Of a DNA stretch of 64,000 bases, positions 48,366-60,894 are shown in pieces. The translations under genes were made by a program, and so were the position numbers. The notes under the pieces were generated by a model. That model was not told the origin of the DNA. It worked only from the letters and a program-made list of their open reading frames with translations, and ran no database searches. The stretch spans positions 63,339,591-63,403,590 of the forward strand of contig NC_067195.1 of NCBI RefSeq assembly GCF_000699445.3. The letters run 5' to 3'. The first letter of the stretch is position 1. Each line of letters opens with the position of its first letter. This DNA is from Schistosoma haematobium. Its lineage: Eukaryota > Platyhelminthes > Trematoda > Strigeidida > Schistosomatidae.

Positions 48366-51252
48366 ATTTAGATATTCACAACATGATGGTTTAGTGTACC
48401 AGTAAGGGGCTATTCAATACTATTGATTGAATCTGTACAAATGACAGTATAGAAGAAAAAGTGATGCTACTACTTCTGACAACCAGAGCGACCATTTATT
48501 TAGGTACATGGAGTGTTCGTACAATTTGGGACACCGGGAGAGCCTTCCAAATTGCTGCAGAAATGAGAAGATACAACCTAGAGGTACTTGGGATCAGTGG
48601 AACACATTGGAGACAAGTTGGACAACAACGACTAACTACAGGAGAGCTCCTGTTATACTCCGGCCATGAAGAAGAAAATGCACCACATACACAAGGAGTT
48701 GCATTGATGCTGTCCAAACAAGCGCAAAATGCACTTATAGGATGGGAATCTCATGGACCAAGGATCATCAAAGCCTCGTTCAAAACAAAGAAAGAGGGTA
48801 TTTCAATGAACATCATCCAATGCTATGCGCCTACCAACGACTACAATGAAGACGCTAAAGATCAATTCTACAATAGGCTGCAGTCAATCATCGAGAAGTG
48901 CCCAACAAAGGACCTGACCATTCTGATGGGAGATTTCAACGCCAAGGTTGGAACGGACAACACTAGATATGAAGACATCATGGGACGACACGGACTGGGA
49001 GAAAAAAAGTGGTGAGAGATTTGCAAATCTATGTGCCTTCAATAAGCTGGTCATTGGCGGCACCATATTCCCACATTAACGCATACACAAAACCACATGG
49101 ACTTCACCGGATCACTCTACACAAAACCAAATCGACCATATTTGCATCAACAAAACGTTCAGGAGGACTATAGAGGACGTGAGAACCAAGAGAGGAGCTG
49201 ATATAGCATCAGATCATCACTTGCTGGTCGCCAAGAAGAAATTGAAACTCAAGAAGCACTGCACAACGGGGCGGACAATATCACAAAAGTTCAATACGGC
49301 CTTTCTTCAGGATACTAACAAACTCAACAAATTCAAGATAGTCCTCAGCAATAAGTTCCAGGCCTTTCATGATCTACTCAATGGAGAAGGAACTACTGTG
49401 GAGAGCAACTGGAAGGGGATCAAAGAAGCAATCACTTCAACATGCCATGAGGTCCTGGGCCACAAGAAGCACCATCACAAGGAATGGATCACTGTTGATA
49501 CACTGGATAAGATTCAAGAAAGGAGGAACAAGAAGGCAGCAATCAATACCAGTCGAACAAGAGCAGAAAAAGCCAAGGCACAAGCTGAATACACAGAAGT
49601 AAACAAACAAGTGAAGAGGAGCATTAGAACCGACAAACGTAAATATGTGGAAGATTTAGCAACGACGGCGGAAAAGGCTGCAAGAGAAGGAAACATGAGA
49701 CAATTGTATGACACGACAAAGAAACTCTCTGGAAATCACCGCAAAGCGGAACGACCAGTGAAAAGCAAAGAAGGCAAGGTAATCACCGACACTGAAGAGC
49801 AACGAAACAGGTGGGTAGAACACTTCAAAGAACTCTTGAATCGACCAGCCCCACTGAACCCACCCAACGTCGAAGCAGCACCCACGGACCTCCTAATCGA
49901 TGTTGGCCCACCAACAATTGAAGAGATAAGCATGGCCATCAGGCGAATCAAGAGTGGCAAAGCAGCAGGACCAGACAACATTCCAGCAGAGGCACTGAAA
50001 GCAGACGTAGCGGCAACTGCAAGGATACTCCACATTCTCTTCAATAAGATTTGGGATGAGGAACAAGTACCAACAGACTGGAAAGAAGGACTTCTGATCA
50101 AAATACCGAAGAAAGGCGATCTCAGCAAGTGTGATAACTACAGGGGCATCACTCTTCTCTCAATACCGGGAAAAGTCTTCAACAGGATATTGTTAAACAG
50201 GATGGAGGACTGTGTAGACGCCCTACTTCGTGACCAACAGGCAGGATTCCGTGAGGATAGATCGTGTACAGACCAAGTTGCAACTCTACGGACCATTGTG
50301 GAACAACCAATTGAATTGAGTTCATCACTCTACATCAACTTCATTGACTACGAAAAAGCATTTGACAGCGTGGACAGAACAACACTATGGAAACTTCTTC
50401 GACACTACGATGTGTCTCAGAAGATAGTCAATATCATACAGAATTCATATGATGGATTACACTGCAAAATTGTGCATGGAGGACAGTTGACAAAGTCTTT
50501 CGATGTAAAGACCGGTGTCAGGCAAGGTTGCTTACTCTCACCCTTTCTCTTTCTCCTGGTGATCGACTGGATCATGAAGACGTTAACATCTGAAGGAAAA
50601 CGCGGGATACAATGGACATCTAGGATTCAGTTGGACGGTCTAGACTTCGCAGATGATCTGGCCCTTCTATCCCAAACGCAACAACAAATGCAGGAGAAGA
50701 CGACCAGTGTAGCAGCAGCCTCAGCAGCAGTAGGTTTCAATATACACAAAGGGAAAAGAAAGATTCTCCGATACAACACAGCATGCACCAATCCAATCAA
50801 AGTTGACGGAGACGATTTGGAAGATGTGAAAACCTTTACATATTTGGGCAGCATCATCGATGAACATGGTGGATCTGATGCAGATGTGAAGGCGCGAATC
50901 GGCAAAGCAAGAGCAGCATATTTACAACTGAAGAACATCTGGAGCTCAAAGCAATTGTCAACCAACACCAAGGTCAGGATTTTCAATACAAATGTCAACA
51001 CAGTTCTACTGTATGTGGCAGAAACCTGGAGAACTACGAAATCCATCATCCAGAAAATACAGGTGTTTATTAACAGTTGTCTACGCAAAATACTTCAGAT
51101 CCATTGGCCGGACACTATTAGCAACAACGTACTGTGGGAGAGAACAAACCAGATCCCAGCGGAGGAAGAAATCAGGAAGAAGCGCTGGAAGTGGATAGGA
51201 CACACATTGAGCAAAGCACCCAACTGCGTCACAAGACAAGCCCTCACATAGA
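48366..51252 (+). pseudogene. RTE-type (SR2-like) retrotransposon, near full length, 5' and main coding part
   Basis: The best RTE copy of the window. Frame 48461-49015 is the apurinic-type endonuclease (LGTWSVRT, GDFNAKVG, then GRHGLGE) up to a frameshift in the A-run near 49005; a nonsense codon (TAA) lies near 49077. Frame 49179-51251 starts at the end of the endonuclease ([15 protein letters not shown], with the SDH motif), has a Lys-rich linker, then the [77 protein letters not shown], catalytic LDFADDLAL, and the thumb ([13 protein letters not shown]). The stop TAG at 51249-51251 probably replaced a Trp codon, since the frame continues across the LTR insertion at 56354. Normally it supplies retrotransposition; this copy is dead. 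Confidence 0.9.
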
Positions 51253-51256
51253 ATCC
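51253..51256. repeat. Target-site duplication ATCC of the LTR element, left copy
   Basis: ATCC directly before the 5' LTR, repeated at 56354-56357 directly after the 3' LTR. Confidence 0.8.
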
Positions 51257-51579
51257 TGTAGCGGTAAATAAATCCCCAAAATAAATAGCTCTGTAAGTTT
51301 TCGACATTGGATGCTGACCATATGTTTTAGCGGACTCATCTAGCTGAAGGCGCTCGGTCAGGCATCCGTACCAGATCACGTGTGGTAACGCCGTGCTCAA
51401 CATCAACCGCAATCGCTAGCCAGATTAGATCAGAGAATTCCGATATATTGGTCATCGCCAAATATACTCTTCCGATCTCCTCGACTCTGTCTTTTGATTT
51501 CTCTGGGTGGGAACGAAATATATTAGAAGGTGTTACTGGTAGAAGCGTTGTCAAACACTGAATACCTGTGACATCATCA
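51257..51579 (+). repeat. 5' LTR
   Basis: 323 bp, TGTAGCGG to ATCATCA. Nearly identical to the 3' LTR. Confidence 0.92.
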
Positions 51580-51580
51580 T

Positions 51581-51598
51581 TGGTGAGACCGACGTGAT
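51581..51598 (+). promoter_or_regulatory. Primer binding site, tRNA-Trp
   Basis: TGGTGAGACCGACGTGAT, one base after the LTR; complementary to the 3' end of metazoan tRNA-Trp with few differences. tRNA-Trp priming is a trait of the CsRn1 clade. Confidence 0.8.
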
Positions 51599-51760
51599 CT
51601 GGTACACCTTATTGCAACTGTGAGTCTGTTCCTTTTTGGGATTTTTATATATCATTGCCTTATTTTTTATTTTTTTTTAAACATTGTGATTTTTTTTCGT
51701 GTTTTTTCCTGGATATATATATATTTTCCCCTCGTTCATTATCGTACTTCATACTTCATC

Positions 51761-52594
51761 ATGACTGAACAGACACCTAAAGTACTCAAGCTTAAGACTT
51801 TGTCCCCACCTTCGTTTCAACTGATGCCTTTCTGGCCCGACAACATCGAAGCCTGGTTTTGCTACGCAGAAGCCGACTTCTCCGAGCACGGCGTGATCGA
51901 CACACGTGCACAATTCCTCGCAGTAGTCAAAGCACTACCGCGCTAATTCAACAGGTACGTAACACCTAGTATGTTTACTAGTGATGTTTCCGATCCTTAC
52001 GAAATCTTAAAACGCTCGATTCTTAAAAGAGGAGACCTAACCGATCGACAAAGGTTAGATCAACTCTTCAATAACATCGACCTGCAACACGGTTCTGCGA
52101 CGGACATGTTGCAACGGATGAGAGAGGTAATAGGCCCAAGAACTTTCGACGAAGGTCTATTCAAACAACTCTTCTTGTCAAAACTTCCCCAACAGGTGCA
52201 AGCAGTTCTGGTCTCGTTCCAGAACAACGGCTTAGACGAGCTAGCTGCATCTGCCGACCGCATTCTAGAAATTACGAAACCTTCTACTACCGAGGTATTT
52301 TCAGTCAAAGAAAAACCTCAAACGACTCAGAATGATATAACCGAGTTATGTCACACACTCACGCGTTATCTTAGTCTTCGTACCGACCGTAAGAGATCGC
52401 GCACACCACGTAGAAGCATTTCTCGTAAGGGATCTGTCTCTAGACCACGAGTGACAGATAACCCCGACTGGTGCTGGTATCATAACCAGTATGGAAAGTT
52501 TTCCAGAACTTGCAGAAAACCCTGCAATTTTCCCAACACAAAACCGACTGACTCGAAAAACAACTCGGGAAACTTCCAAGCTGGCACGCGTTAA
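51761..52594 (+). pseudogene. gag: LTR element gag, one internal stop
   Basis: One frame from ATG 51761 to TAA 52594, interrupted by a single TAA at 51944-51946 (context ALPR, stop, FNRY; a GAA-to-TAA change would explain it). It would be 277 codons plus stop. The matrix/capsid part contains FWPDNIEAWFCYAEADF, DPYEILKRSIL and LFLSKLPQQVQAVL. Near the end is a zinc knuckle of unusual order C-x2-H-x9-C-x3-C (CWYH, then CRKPC). Gag forms the particle; this copy cannot make it whole without readthrough. Confidence 0.88.
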
Positions 52595-54192
52595 CGGCAA
52601 CCGTAGCCGGCGAACAAAGCCGTCTGTTATTCGTCACAGATGTGACAACGAGAGTTCGCTACCTCGTCGACACTGGCGCAGAAGTTAGCGTTCTCCCAGC
52701 AAATCCTAACGACCGACTTCACGAATCGACCCTAAACTTACAGGCGGCAAACGGAAAACCGATCGCTACGTATGGCAAAATGTACGTTTACCTTAACGTG
52801 GGTTTACGCAAACCCATTCACTGGATCTTCGTTGTTGCAGATGTTTCTATGCCAATCATTGGTATGGATCTTCTACAACACCATAATCTGATCATCGACA
52901 CGCGCAAACGGAGGCTAGTAGACGGAAACACTAATTTGTCCGTTTGCGTAACTTATTTTACTGGTTGCAGATTATCCCCAGTCACAGTTAAACATATGAT
53001 AGACCCACTCTATCAACCACTACTCGATAAGTATCCTGAGATACAACAAACGCAACCGAGGTTACCGTGTGTAACCAGCAACGTTACACATCACATCATG
53101 ACTACAGGACCACCTGTATTTTCTAAAGCACGCCGACTAGCTCCTGAAAAGCTGAGGTTGGCGAAAAACGAGTTCGACCATATGATAGACTTAGGAATCA
53201 TACGACCGTCAAATAACCCATATGCATCTCCGTTGCACATGGTCCCTAAAAAGGACAGCAACGATTGGCGTCCAACTGGCGACTATCGGCCATTGAACGC
53301 GAAAACCATTCCCGATCGTTACCCGTTGCCTCATATTCACGATTTGACAGCTACCTTGAAAGGTACAACTGTCTTTTCGAAAATCGACTTGGTTAAAGCG
53401 TATAACCAAATCCCTATGGCTACTGACGACATACCGAAAACAGCTATCATTACTCCCTTCGGACTCTATGAATTTTTGCGAATGCCTTTCGGTCTAAGGA
53501 ACGCTGCTCAAACATTCCAAAGATTCATAGACGACGTTTTTCGAGGTCTCAACTTCGTACATGCGTATGTTGACGACTGTCTAATCGCAAGTCCGGACAG
53601 AGAAACACATCTCAAGCATCTGGATCTTGTTTTCGAACGACTACAAAAACATGGCATTACTGTAAACGTTCAGAAATGCCAATTCGGAACCGACTCATTA
53701 GACTTTCTGGGACACACTATCGATGCTCAAGGTATCCGACCCCTTAGAACCAAAGTGGCGACCATTTTGGATTGCCCAGAACCGACCACCGTCAAGCAAT
53801 TACGCACGTTTAACGGCCTCGTAGTTTTCTGTAGACGTTTCATACCGAAATGCGCATTACTTATGAAACATCTGACCGACCAACTTCGTGGAAATGCGAA
53901 ATCCATTAATTTGGACGACACCGCACGAAAAGCATTCTCCACAGTTAAGGAACTGATTGCTAAAGCAACAATGCTCGCACATCAGGACACCCGAGCACCC
54001 ATTAGCATCGCAGTAGACGCATCCGACTCGGCAATCGGTGGCGTCTTACAACAATGGGTTAACAACTCCTGGCAACCCTTGGCATTTTTCTCTAGAAGGT
54101 TGCTAGACACCGAATCGAGGTACAGCACATTCGGTAGGGATCTCCTAGCTATGTATTGTGCTGTACGGCATTTCCAACACTATCTCGCATAA
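52595..54192 (+). pseudogene. pol: LTR element pol, part 1: protease, RT, RNase H (truncated)
   Basis: The frame opens after gag; the first Met is at 52642, but the real pol start is likely upstream by frameshift or readthrough. Protease: [13 protein letters not shown] with the catalytic DTG, later [71 protein letters not shown] and the catalytic box AYVDDCL. RNase [20 protein letters not shown] and [20 protein letters not shown], ending prematurely after HFQHYLA at 54192. The RNase H tail and connection are lost by an internal deletion near 54184, which also shifts the frame to the integrase. Confidence 0.9.
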
Positions 54193-55550
54193 CTTCCTTG
54201 AACAGTTTCCAAGGAATCGACCTTCTTAAACTCGCCCAGCCTCAAAAAGAAGACACTGATCTTCAGCACGAGTTATCGTCCACAACACTTAAACTACGCA
54301 TCAAACAGATGGGAACAGGTAAGGAAACCTTACTTTGTGACACATCTACAGGTAGGGATCGCCCAATCGTGCCGAAACATTATCGACGCAATGTCTTCAA
54401 TACATTGCACAAACTTTCTCATCCAGGTGTTCGTGCAACCATCAAGCTTATAGCAGAACGGTTTTGCTGGCCTGGAATGAATAAAGACGTGAGGGAGTGG
54501 GCACGCTCCTGTGTAAGCTGCCAAAAATCTAAGGTTATCAGACACAATAAATGTCCCTTAGGCTCATTTAAAACTCCCGATCCTCGTTTCGACCATGTTC
54601 ATCTGGATTTGGTAGGATTTTTACCAGATTCAAATAGATACTCTTACCTCTTAACCTGCGTAGACCGTTTCACTCGATGGCCAGAAGCAGTACCTATTAA
54701 GGACAGCACTACTGAAACAGTGGCCCGCACCTTCGTCGAACGATGGGTAGCAAACTTCGTCTGCCCTTCAACCATCACTACAGACCGCGGACGTCAGTTT
54801 GAATCTGATCTTTCCCGTCGTCTGACCACACTTTTAGGAAGCACTCGCTTCCGAACGACTGCCTACCACCCACAAGCAAACGGGTTGGTAGAACGTTTTC
54901 ACCGACAACTAAAAGCTTCACTATCAGCTGCAAACGTTTCACAGTGGACGGACGCTCTTCCACTCGTCTTACTAGGTATCCGCAATGCAGTGAAAGCTGA
55001 CATTGGATACACTGCGGCTCAACTCGTTTATAGAACGACACTTCGACTTCCAGGAGAATTCGTGGATCCTTCGTCCTCTTCAATGAACATGGATCTAACC
55101 TCCTACACGAACAGGCTTACAAACGCAATGCGTTCAGTTAAACCTGCTTCCACTGGACCTCAATCAACTGATGTTTTCGTTCAACCTGACCTACGATATA
55201 GTACACACGTTTTCGTTCGTCGAGACTCGCATCGACGACCATTCGAATCAGCATACGAAGGACCCTTCAAAGTTCTTCAACGTGAATCTAAGTACTATAT
55301 AGTCGATAAGAACGGAACCAACGATAGCATCAGCATCGATCGCTTAAAAGCAGCGTATTTAGAAGGAAATCCTATTCACGTCGACTTTCCTTCGGTACAA
55401 TCGCACAACGCGACTCCTACACTCATAGTTCCTCAACCGACAACCAACACTAGCGATGACACTCCGAATGTATCTGAAAATAAACCTAAAACGACGCGTT
55501 CTGGAAGAAGAGTAAGATTTCCAGAACATTTAAACGACTACTGCACGTAA
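54193..55550 (+). pseudogene. pol: LTR element pol, part 2: integrase, frame intact
   Basis: An open frame (464 codons from the ATG at 54156, itself in a shifted reading of the RNase H part). After the deletion it begins with [19 protein letters not shown]. The zinc-binding HHCC region is HKLSHPGVRATIKLIAE and CVSCQ. The catalytic triad is visible: D in HLDLVGFLP, D in TTDRGRQFES, E in GLVERFHRQLK. The C-terminal domain includes AYEGPFKVLQR and the end RRVRFPEHLNDYCT. It would insert the cDNA into the genome. The integrase itself looks undamaged, but is out of frame with part 1. Confidence 0.88.
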
Positions 55551-56017
55551 GGCACTACTCGACATTTTACATTATCCCAATCTTTCTTTTTAACGATATA
55601 TAATTTTTTTTAAAAAGACAATTTTATTATTCCTATATATTTATATTTTTATTAAAAAAAGCAAAACAAAACATAAAAAACATTTTTTTAACGCTATTAC
55701 GTGTGCTTGAGTTTATTTTCCATTTTTCGCCGACATTGTGTTTTTACGCACATACGAGTGTATTTCGACATACACTTACACTTTCTTTTTTCTTTTCCAG
55801 GACGACTGGAAAAGAATGATGCAGTTTACGAGTAGTCGAAATTTTCGTTGTAACTTTTTCTTTTTTTTACTATGTTGTACCTCGGTCCCATATAGTAAGG
55901 AAAGACGACCAGACGCTGCTACACTTAGTAAGCTATCAGAAGAGTGTTTACCAACGACAAACTCGTTGGGTTTAAACTTCTGGCTGGCCACGTCTTAGGG
56001 TCGTCACTGCCCCACTA
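55551..56017. other. LTR element 3' untranslated region
   Basis: T- and A-rich spacer between pol and the purine tract. The frame at 55738-55998 has no domain and is probably noise. Confidence 0.6.
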
Positions 56018-56028
56018 GGGGGGAGTGA
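56018..56028 (+). promoter_or_regulatory. Polypurine tract
   Basis: AGGGGGGAGTG, three bases before the 3' LTR; plus-strand primer of reverse transcription. Confidence 0.75.
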
Positions 56029-56031
56029 TCT

Positions 56032-56353
56032 GTAGCGGTAAATAAATCCCCAAAATAAATAGCTCTGTAAGTTTTCGACATTGGATGCTGACCATATGTT
56101 TTAGCGGACTCATCTAGCTGAAGGCGCTCGGTCAGGCATCCGCATCAGATCACGTGTGGTAACGCCGTGCTCAACATCAACCGCAATCGCTAGCCAGATT
56201 AGATCAGAGAATTCCGATATATTGGTCATCGCCAAATATACTCTTCCGATCTCCTCGACTCTGTCTTTTGATTTCTCTGGGTGGGAACGAAATATATTAG
56301 AAGGTGTTACTGGTAGAAGCGTTGTCAAACACTGAATACCTGTGACATTATCA
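56032..56353 (+). repeat. 3' LTR
   Basis: 322 bp, TGTAGCGG to ATTATCA. Differs from the 5' LTR by one missing A near the start and three substitutions. Confidence 0.92.
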
Positions 56354-56543
56354 ATCCTCAAGGCCGAAGGAAAAGAGGAAGACCAAAGAACACATTAAGC
56401 CGAGAAATGGAGATAGACATGAGAAAAATGAACAAGAATTGGATGGAACTAGAAAAGAAGGCCCAGGACAGAGTGGGTTGGAGAATGCTGGTCGGTGGCC
56501 TATGCTCCATTGGGAGTAACAGGCGTAAGTAAGTAAGTAAGTA
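56354..56543 (+). pseudogene. RTE-type retrotransposon, 3' end after the LTR insertion
   Basis: Begins with the second ATCC and continues the RTE frame ([20 protein letters not shown], then [20 protein letters not shown]) to TAA 56530-56532, followed by the TAAG tail to 56543. It proves that the LTR element landed inside the RTE coding region. Confidence 0.9.
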
Positions 56544-56549
56544 CTAAAC

Positions 56550-59500
56550 GAAATATTGATAGAGAATAGATATCTGCCAAAACTCACAAACCGATGGTTA
56601 GGTTATAGCACGTTGATACTTATTGTGCTTTTGGCATTCAAAACTCCTGTTCATATCACTCTATCATTCAAAATTGAGTTAATCAGACTAGTGTTGAAAC
56701 TAACGCCTAATCTGTTGTCCATAGGATATACCATGAGCTGAAACCCACCATTATTGAGAAAGGATCTATGACTTACCCAAAACCTAAACAACATGTTGAA
56801 AATTGATTTACATCCCATAGTCTTCACTAATTTACATGTATGTGGACACATATAAATAGGGAGGAAGAATCATGATTTGCAAATTGAGGCACCCGAAAGG
56901 GCTTCAAAAATAAATAAGAATCCAGTCACCCAATAGGAGCAGATGACACACACACAACTTTCTCTATTCCTGAACACAGTAGAAACAGTTTGATCATAAT
57001 GATTGATACTAAGTTGGATTTTGTGGTGCTGTATAAGAATTATTTACAGTGAAGGCTTAAGCCATAAGAAATTTCAAGCATCTTGCCTGCATTCAAAGAT
57101 AATTTGAGCTTTCACTAAACCTGTCTTAGTAGATAGACTTATTACCTAGTGATGTGATACCTACTATCTCCCCATATCATTTTTCTCCCTTATCTTACAA
57201 AATGTCGAGTTTGAACACCCTCCCCAGTCAAATCAGGTGAAACAAATAAACGCCATTCTATCCTTTCTGTATAGATCACGAACAGATTCGCTCGAAAGAT
57301 GATATTTAGCTGCGTTATAACACAGAGTGTTTTCAATTCTGAAAGAGTGCTTCAGTATACAATCAAATATCCACAATTACAGTAAATGCAAGAAGCACAA
57401 TCAAAAAGGGGAACAAATCAATAAGGCTGCCGCCAAGACTAAGTAACAACTAAAACAACATAAATGTAGTTCATGAGAAACATGTAAACTCAGTAAAGGC
57501 GTAAGAAGAACAAAAATCACAATAAAACACAATTAGTACCATCTCCAATGGACTCGAAAGGATTAACAGAATGTACATGTAGATGAATCAAGAGGAACAA
57601 GTTACAGGTGTATACGTGGAGGGATTTTCAAAAGCGAAACCTTCAGCGAAACGAATTATCATTGCTGACTCATCCTTCTGTCCATGACGTGCTATCGATT
57701 AATTCGACTTGGTTGTCCTTGACGTTGACAAGGCTCAGTCAGCTATCCAATATTCAAAGGTCTTCCCACTGGATTGTTCGGCTTGGACTTTGTGATATTT
57801 TGCTGGCCTAAAAGCAACATCACTTTTGAATGCCGATAAACCACTGCCTAAAGGCAATTATTTGTTACTACACACTGAAAATGCTATATATACAATCTAG
57901 CAAGATAAGGAGAGTAGGATCATCAGGTGTTATTTTGTATTATTTTGAACGGCATTGCTTCTCTTCATCATTTCATGTTGACTCTTAATGCTACGCAACT
58001 AAGTGGCGTTCGTTATTTATTGGCCAATAGAGAAGCAGGTTAGCAGTGAAAGCTAGAGAACTTATTTGATCATCAGCCAACGATTAATTTTTTTACAATG
58101 TTTATATGTAAAATAAGCATGATTCTTCTGTATTTGTTCTTGTTTTGTAATTTACAACAACCACGGAACTCGCAAAATACACTATCCAGCAAGGTAAGGA
58201 GTGTAAAATCATACGCTTTCTTCTGATCTAAAACCGAAACATTCTGGCAAATGACTCCTGGACTTGACTGCAAACCAATTTTAAGATAACGTCAACCACG
58301 AGTAGATCAAGAGAGAATATAAACTTTGAACTTTGTTCGGCACAATCGGCAAACCGTTTGTTCCCTGGAATCTGCGTCTGAGAAGTAGGAAAGTAATAAT
58401 GATGACGCAAAAGTTCGGTTCGTGTCTTTCCTTTTCAAACTGAAGAGTGGACGAATTTAGTCACCAAAAATTGAGGCAATCGAAAAGTAATAAAAAGAGT
58501 GACTACCCTCGCTACCAAGGCGACTTAAGCGAACGTTTAGCGTTCTTTTGGAAGAGAACTGAACGTGTCGTTAATATCACCCGTGGTGCTGAATTTCATA
58601 GTTAAGTTATATTATAACGAAAGTCTACACAAATTTTTGTGCGAGCTCAATAGTGGTCTGTTTTATATAGACCTCCCATTCGGTGTAATTTGCAGCCAAA
58701 TGAATCAATGATTTGCTAGGTTGAGGGGGATCGTCAACAATATGATAAATAATGATCATATAATGACAACTTCCAGACAGTATGGATTACCGATCTACAT
58801 CTCCTAGGAGAGCGCCTGCTGAACCATTTCTAGGAGAGTGAAATTACTCTTGAAGTGGAGAGTCACAACCGTGTAGCTCTCCTAGATGAGATCTTAGGTA
58901 AACACTAAAAACAGGTTCAAACGGTTATTGAGTCATGCTACCTAATGTTATAGAAAGAAAGACCGTGACGTCCAAAATATCATAAAAAGTGTCGCTCAAG
59001 TCCTTAACTATGATGAGTAATATGGTGGCGGAATCTCCGAGGAGCTATGCGGTTAACAAAGTATCACTTCCGCTCACCATTGATGTCCTGAGTTTAGTGG
59101 TAATAATGGTATAGCGACATGTAAATCCAGCAATTTCGCAACGAAAAAACAAAGACAACGTTCATTTATTTATTCTTCCTTCATTTACGACTAGCATACC
59201 TCCGCCGACGTACGCCCCAAAGGAGGGAACTATTTAGTGAGATGCATGTTCAATAATTTTATAGCGATCAAAATAAAGACTACATTTTTTCATCTGTTTG
59301 TGACACTGTGCGTAACCATATATATTCAATTTCTGTTGTTTGTTTTTGTCAGTTGTAAACGGGCATAATCAAATGAATCATTAAGATATACTCCACTGTC
59401 GTTATTCAAATAAATCCCGTCTCCATCGCTTGTTATTCCGCTTGACTAGAGACGGCTCGTGATCGAAGATTACAATACTGTTAAAACATCCTCCCAGGCA

Positions 59501-59770
59501 GTTCCACGCTATGTAGAAATTTCAGTGCGGATTATTACTTAATCATTCTATCGGATTTATACTTCGCTTCACTCCTTTGGTACCCACCGTACAGGGGAGC
59601 CTTATTTAGTTGGGTGGACTGCTTTTGTGGTTGTTATCTTAGAAGACGATACAAGTAACATAAACTTCATAAGAGTCATCACATTAGTTATTTAATATGC
59701 CATTATGTTCTATTCATGGACAGTGGTTTCAGTTCACAATATTGTTTCTTTGGCGTATTATTATTAACTC
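56550..59770. other. No gene recognised
   Basis: AT-rich. A short near-repeat (CAAGATAAGGAGAG at 57900, CAAGGTAAGGAGTG at 58190) and an inverted motif around CTCCTAGGAGAG (58800-58893) were seen, but no exons. Confidence 0.5.
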
Positions 59771-59775
59771 TCCTT

Positions 59776-59940
59776 TTACTTAACTGGAGCCCAACACATG
59801 GGAAGGGTTTTCACAGTGCAGTTGTGTATGTTATCTAATTTTTCCCCGGGAGACGAAATATCATCTAGCCTAACCGTTTTCCTCCAGATCATAAGATCAC
59901 CTGAGTAAAGAAGAGATCGAGAATCTACAGTACGACTGAC
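59776..59940 (-). repeat. Unclassified repeat-like stretch next to an RTE 3' end
   Basis: A minus-strand open reading (VDSRSLLYSGDLMIWRKTVR, ending LPMCWAPVK) continues past the RTE TAAG tail, so it belongs to the sequence into which that RTE inserted. I do not recognise it. Confidence 0.35.
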
Positions 59941-60835
59941 CTTACTTACGTCTGTTAAACCTCGTCGGGGAGCAAAAGCCACCTACCAGCACTCCTCTTA
60001 TCGGGCCCTGTCCTGGACAGTCCTTTCCAGCTGTCTCCAGTTGCTATTCGTTCTTTACATGTCTGCTTTCAATTCTCGACACGGTGTGCTCTTTGACCTT
60101 CCTCTTTTCCGTCCCCCCTCGAAATTACAAGTTAGCTCTTGCTTCGTGATGCACTTCGATGATTTCCATAATGTACGTCCTATCCAACCCCAACGTCTCT
60201 TCCTAATTTCCACTTCGGCTGGAACCTGGTTTGTTCTCTCTCACAAAAGGTTGTTGCTGATGGTATCCGGCCAATGGATATTGAGTATTTGCGTAGACAA
60301 TTGTTTATAAATACTTGTATCGTTTTGATATTGGTTGTGGTAGTTCTCAAAATTTCAACTCCGTACAGTAGAACTGTCTCGACGTTCGTACTGAAGATTA
60401 TGACTTTTGTGTTGGCTGACAGTTCTTTCGAGTTCCATATATCCTTCAACTGTTGGAATGATGTCCTTCCTTTGCCAATCCTACTCTTTACGTCTGCATC
60501 AGATCCTCCTTGTTCATCCATGATGCCGCCCAGATGGGTACGTGAAAATACTCACCTCTTCCATAGTTTATCCATCAAGTGTTACTGGGTTGATGTCCTC
60601 CATGTTGTATTTGAGGATGTTTTCCCTCTATGTATTTTGTGATCAACTGAATCAGGGGCTGCTGCTACACTAGTTGTCTTGACTTGCATTTTTTGGTATG
60701 TATGGGATAGAAGGGCCAGGTTATCTGCGAAGTCCAAGTCTTTTAGTTGACTCCGAGCTGTCCATTGTATTCTGCGTTATTCCTCAGATGTCGAGGTGTC
60801 CATGATCCAGTCGACCATTAAAACAAAGAGGCATA
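59941..60835 (-). pseudogene. RTE-type retrotransposon relic, 3' half
   Basis: Minus strand, from the RT palm to the 3' end. Near 60750 DLDFADNLALLSHTYQ (catalytic box FADN), then 60521-60180 [32 protein letters not shown] and IKTIQVFINNCLRKY. A basic C-terminus ([17 protein letters not shown]) ends near 59970 with a CGTAAGTAAG tail. It differs more from the 48-kb copy than the other relics do, so it is older or another subfamily. Confidence 0.8.
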
Positions 60836-60894
60836 TTAACGATAATAGGGGGAAAAAAGAAATTGATAACTCATAATAAGATGTTGTTCTGAGT

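Larger units (their letters stand above)
51257..56353 (+). mobile_element. CsRn1/Boudicca-type Ty3/Gypsy LTR retrotransposon, young but defective
   Basis: 5.1 kb with LTRs at both ends (51257-51579 and 56032-56353, starting TG and ending CA), a 4-bp duplication ATCC, a primer site at 51581, gag, pol and a purine tract at 56018. The LTRs differ by three substitutions and one base of length, so insertion was recent. The CHCC-type zinc knuckle and tRNA-Trp primer site define the CsRn1 clade, known from Clonorchis and from Boudicca of S. mansoni. It sits in the RTE copy. Defects: a stop in gag and a deletion in the RNase H region. Confidence 0.92.

Noticed and set aside
55738..55998. Possible extra gene at the 3' end of the LTR element.
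   Set aside because: Phe/Ser-rich translation of T-rich untranslated sequence, with no domain.
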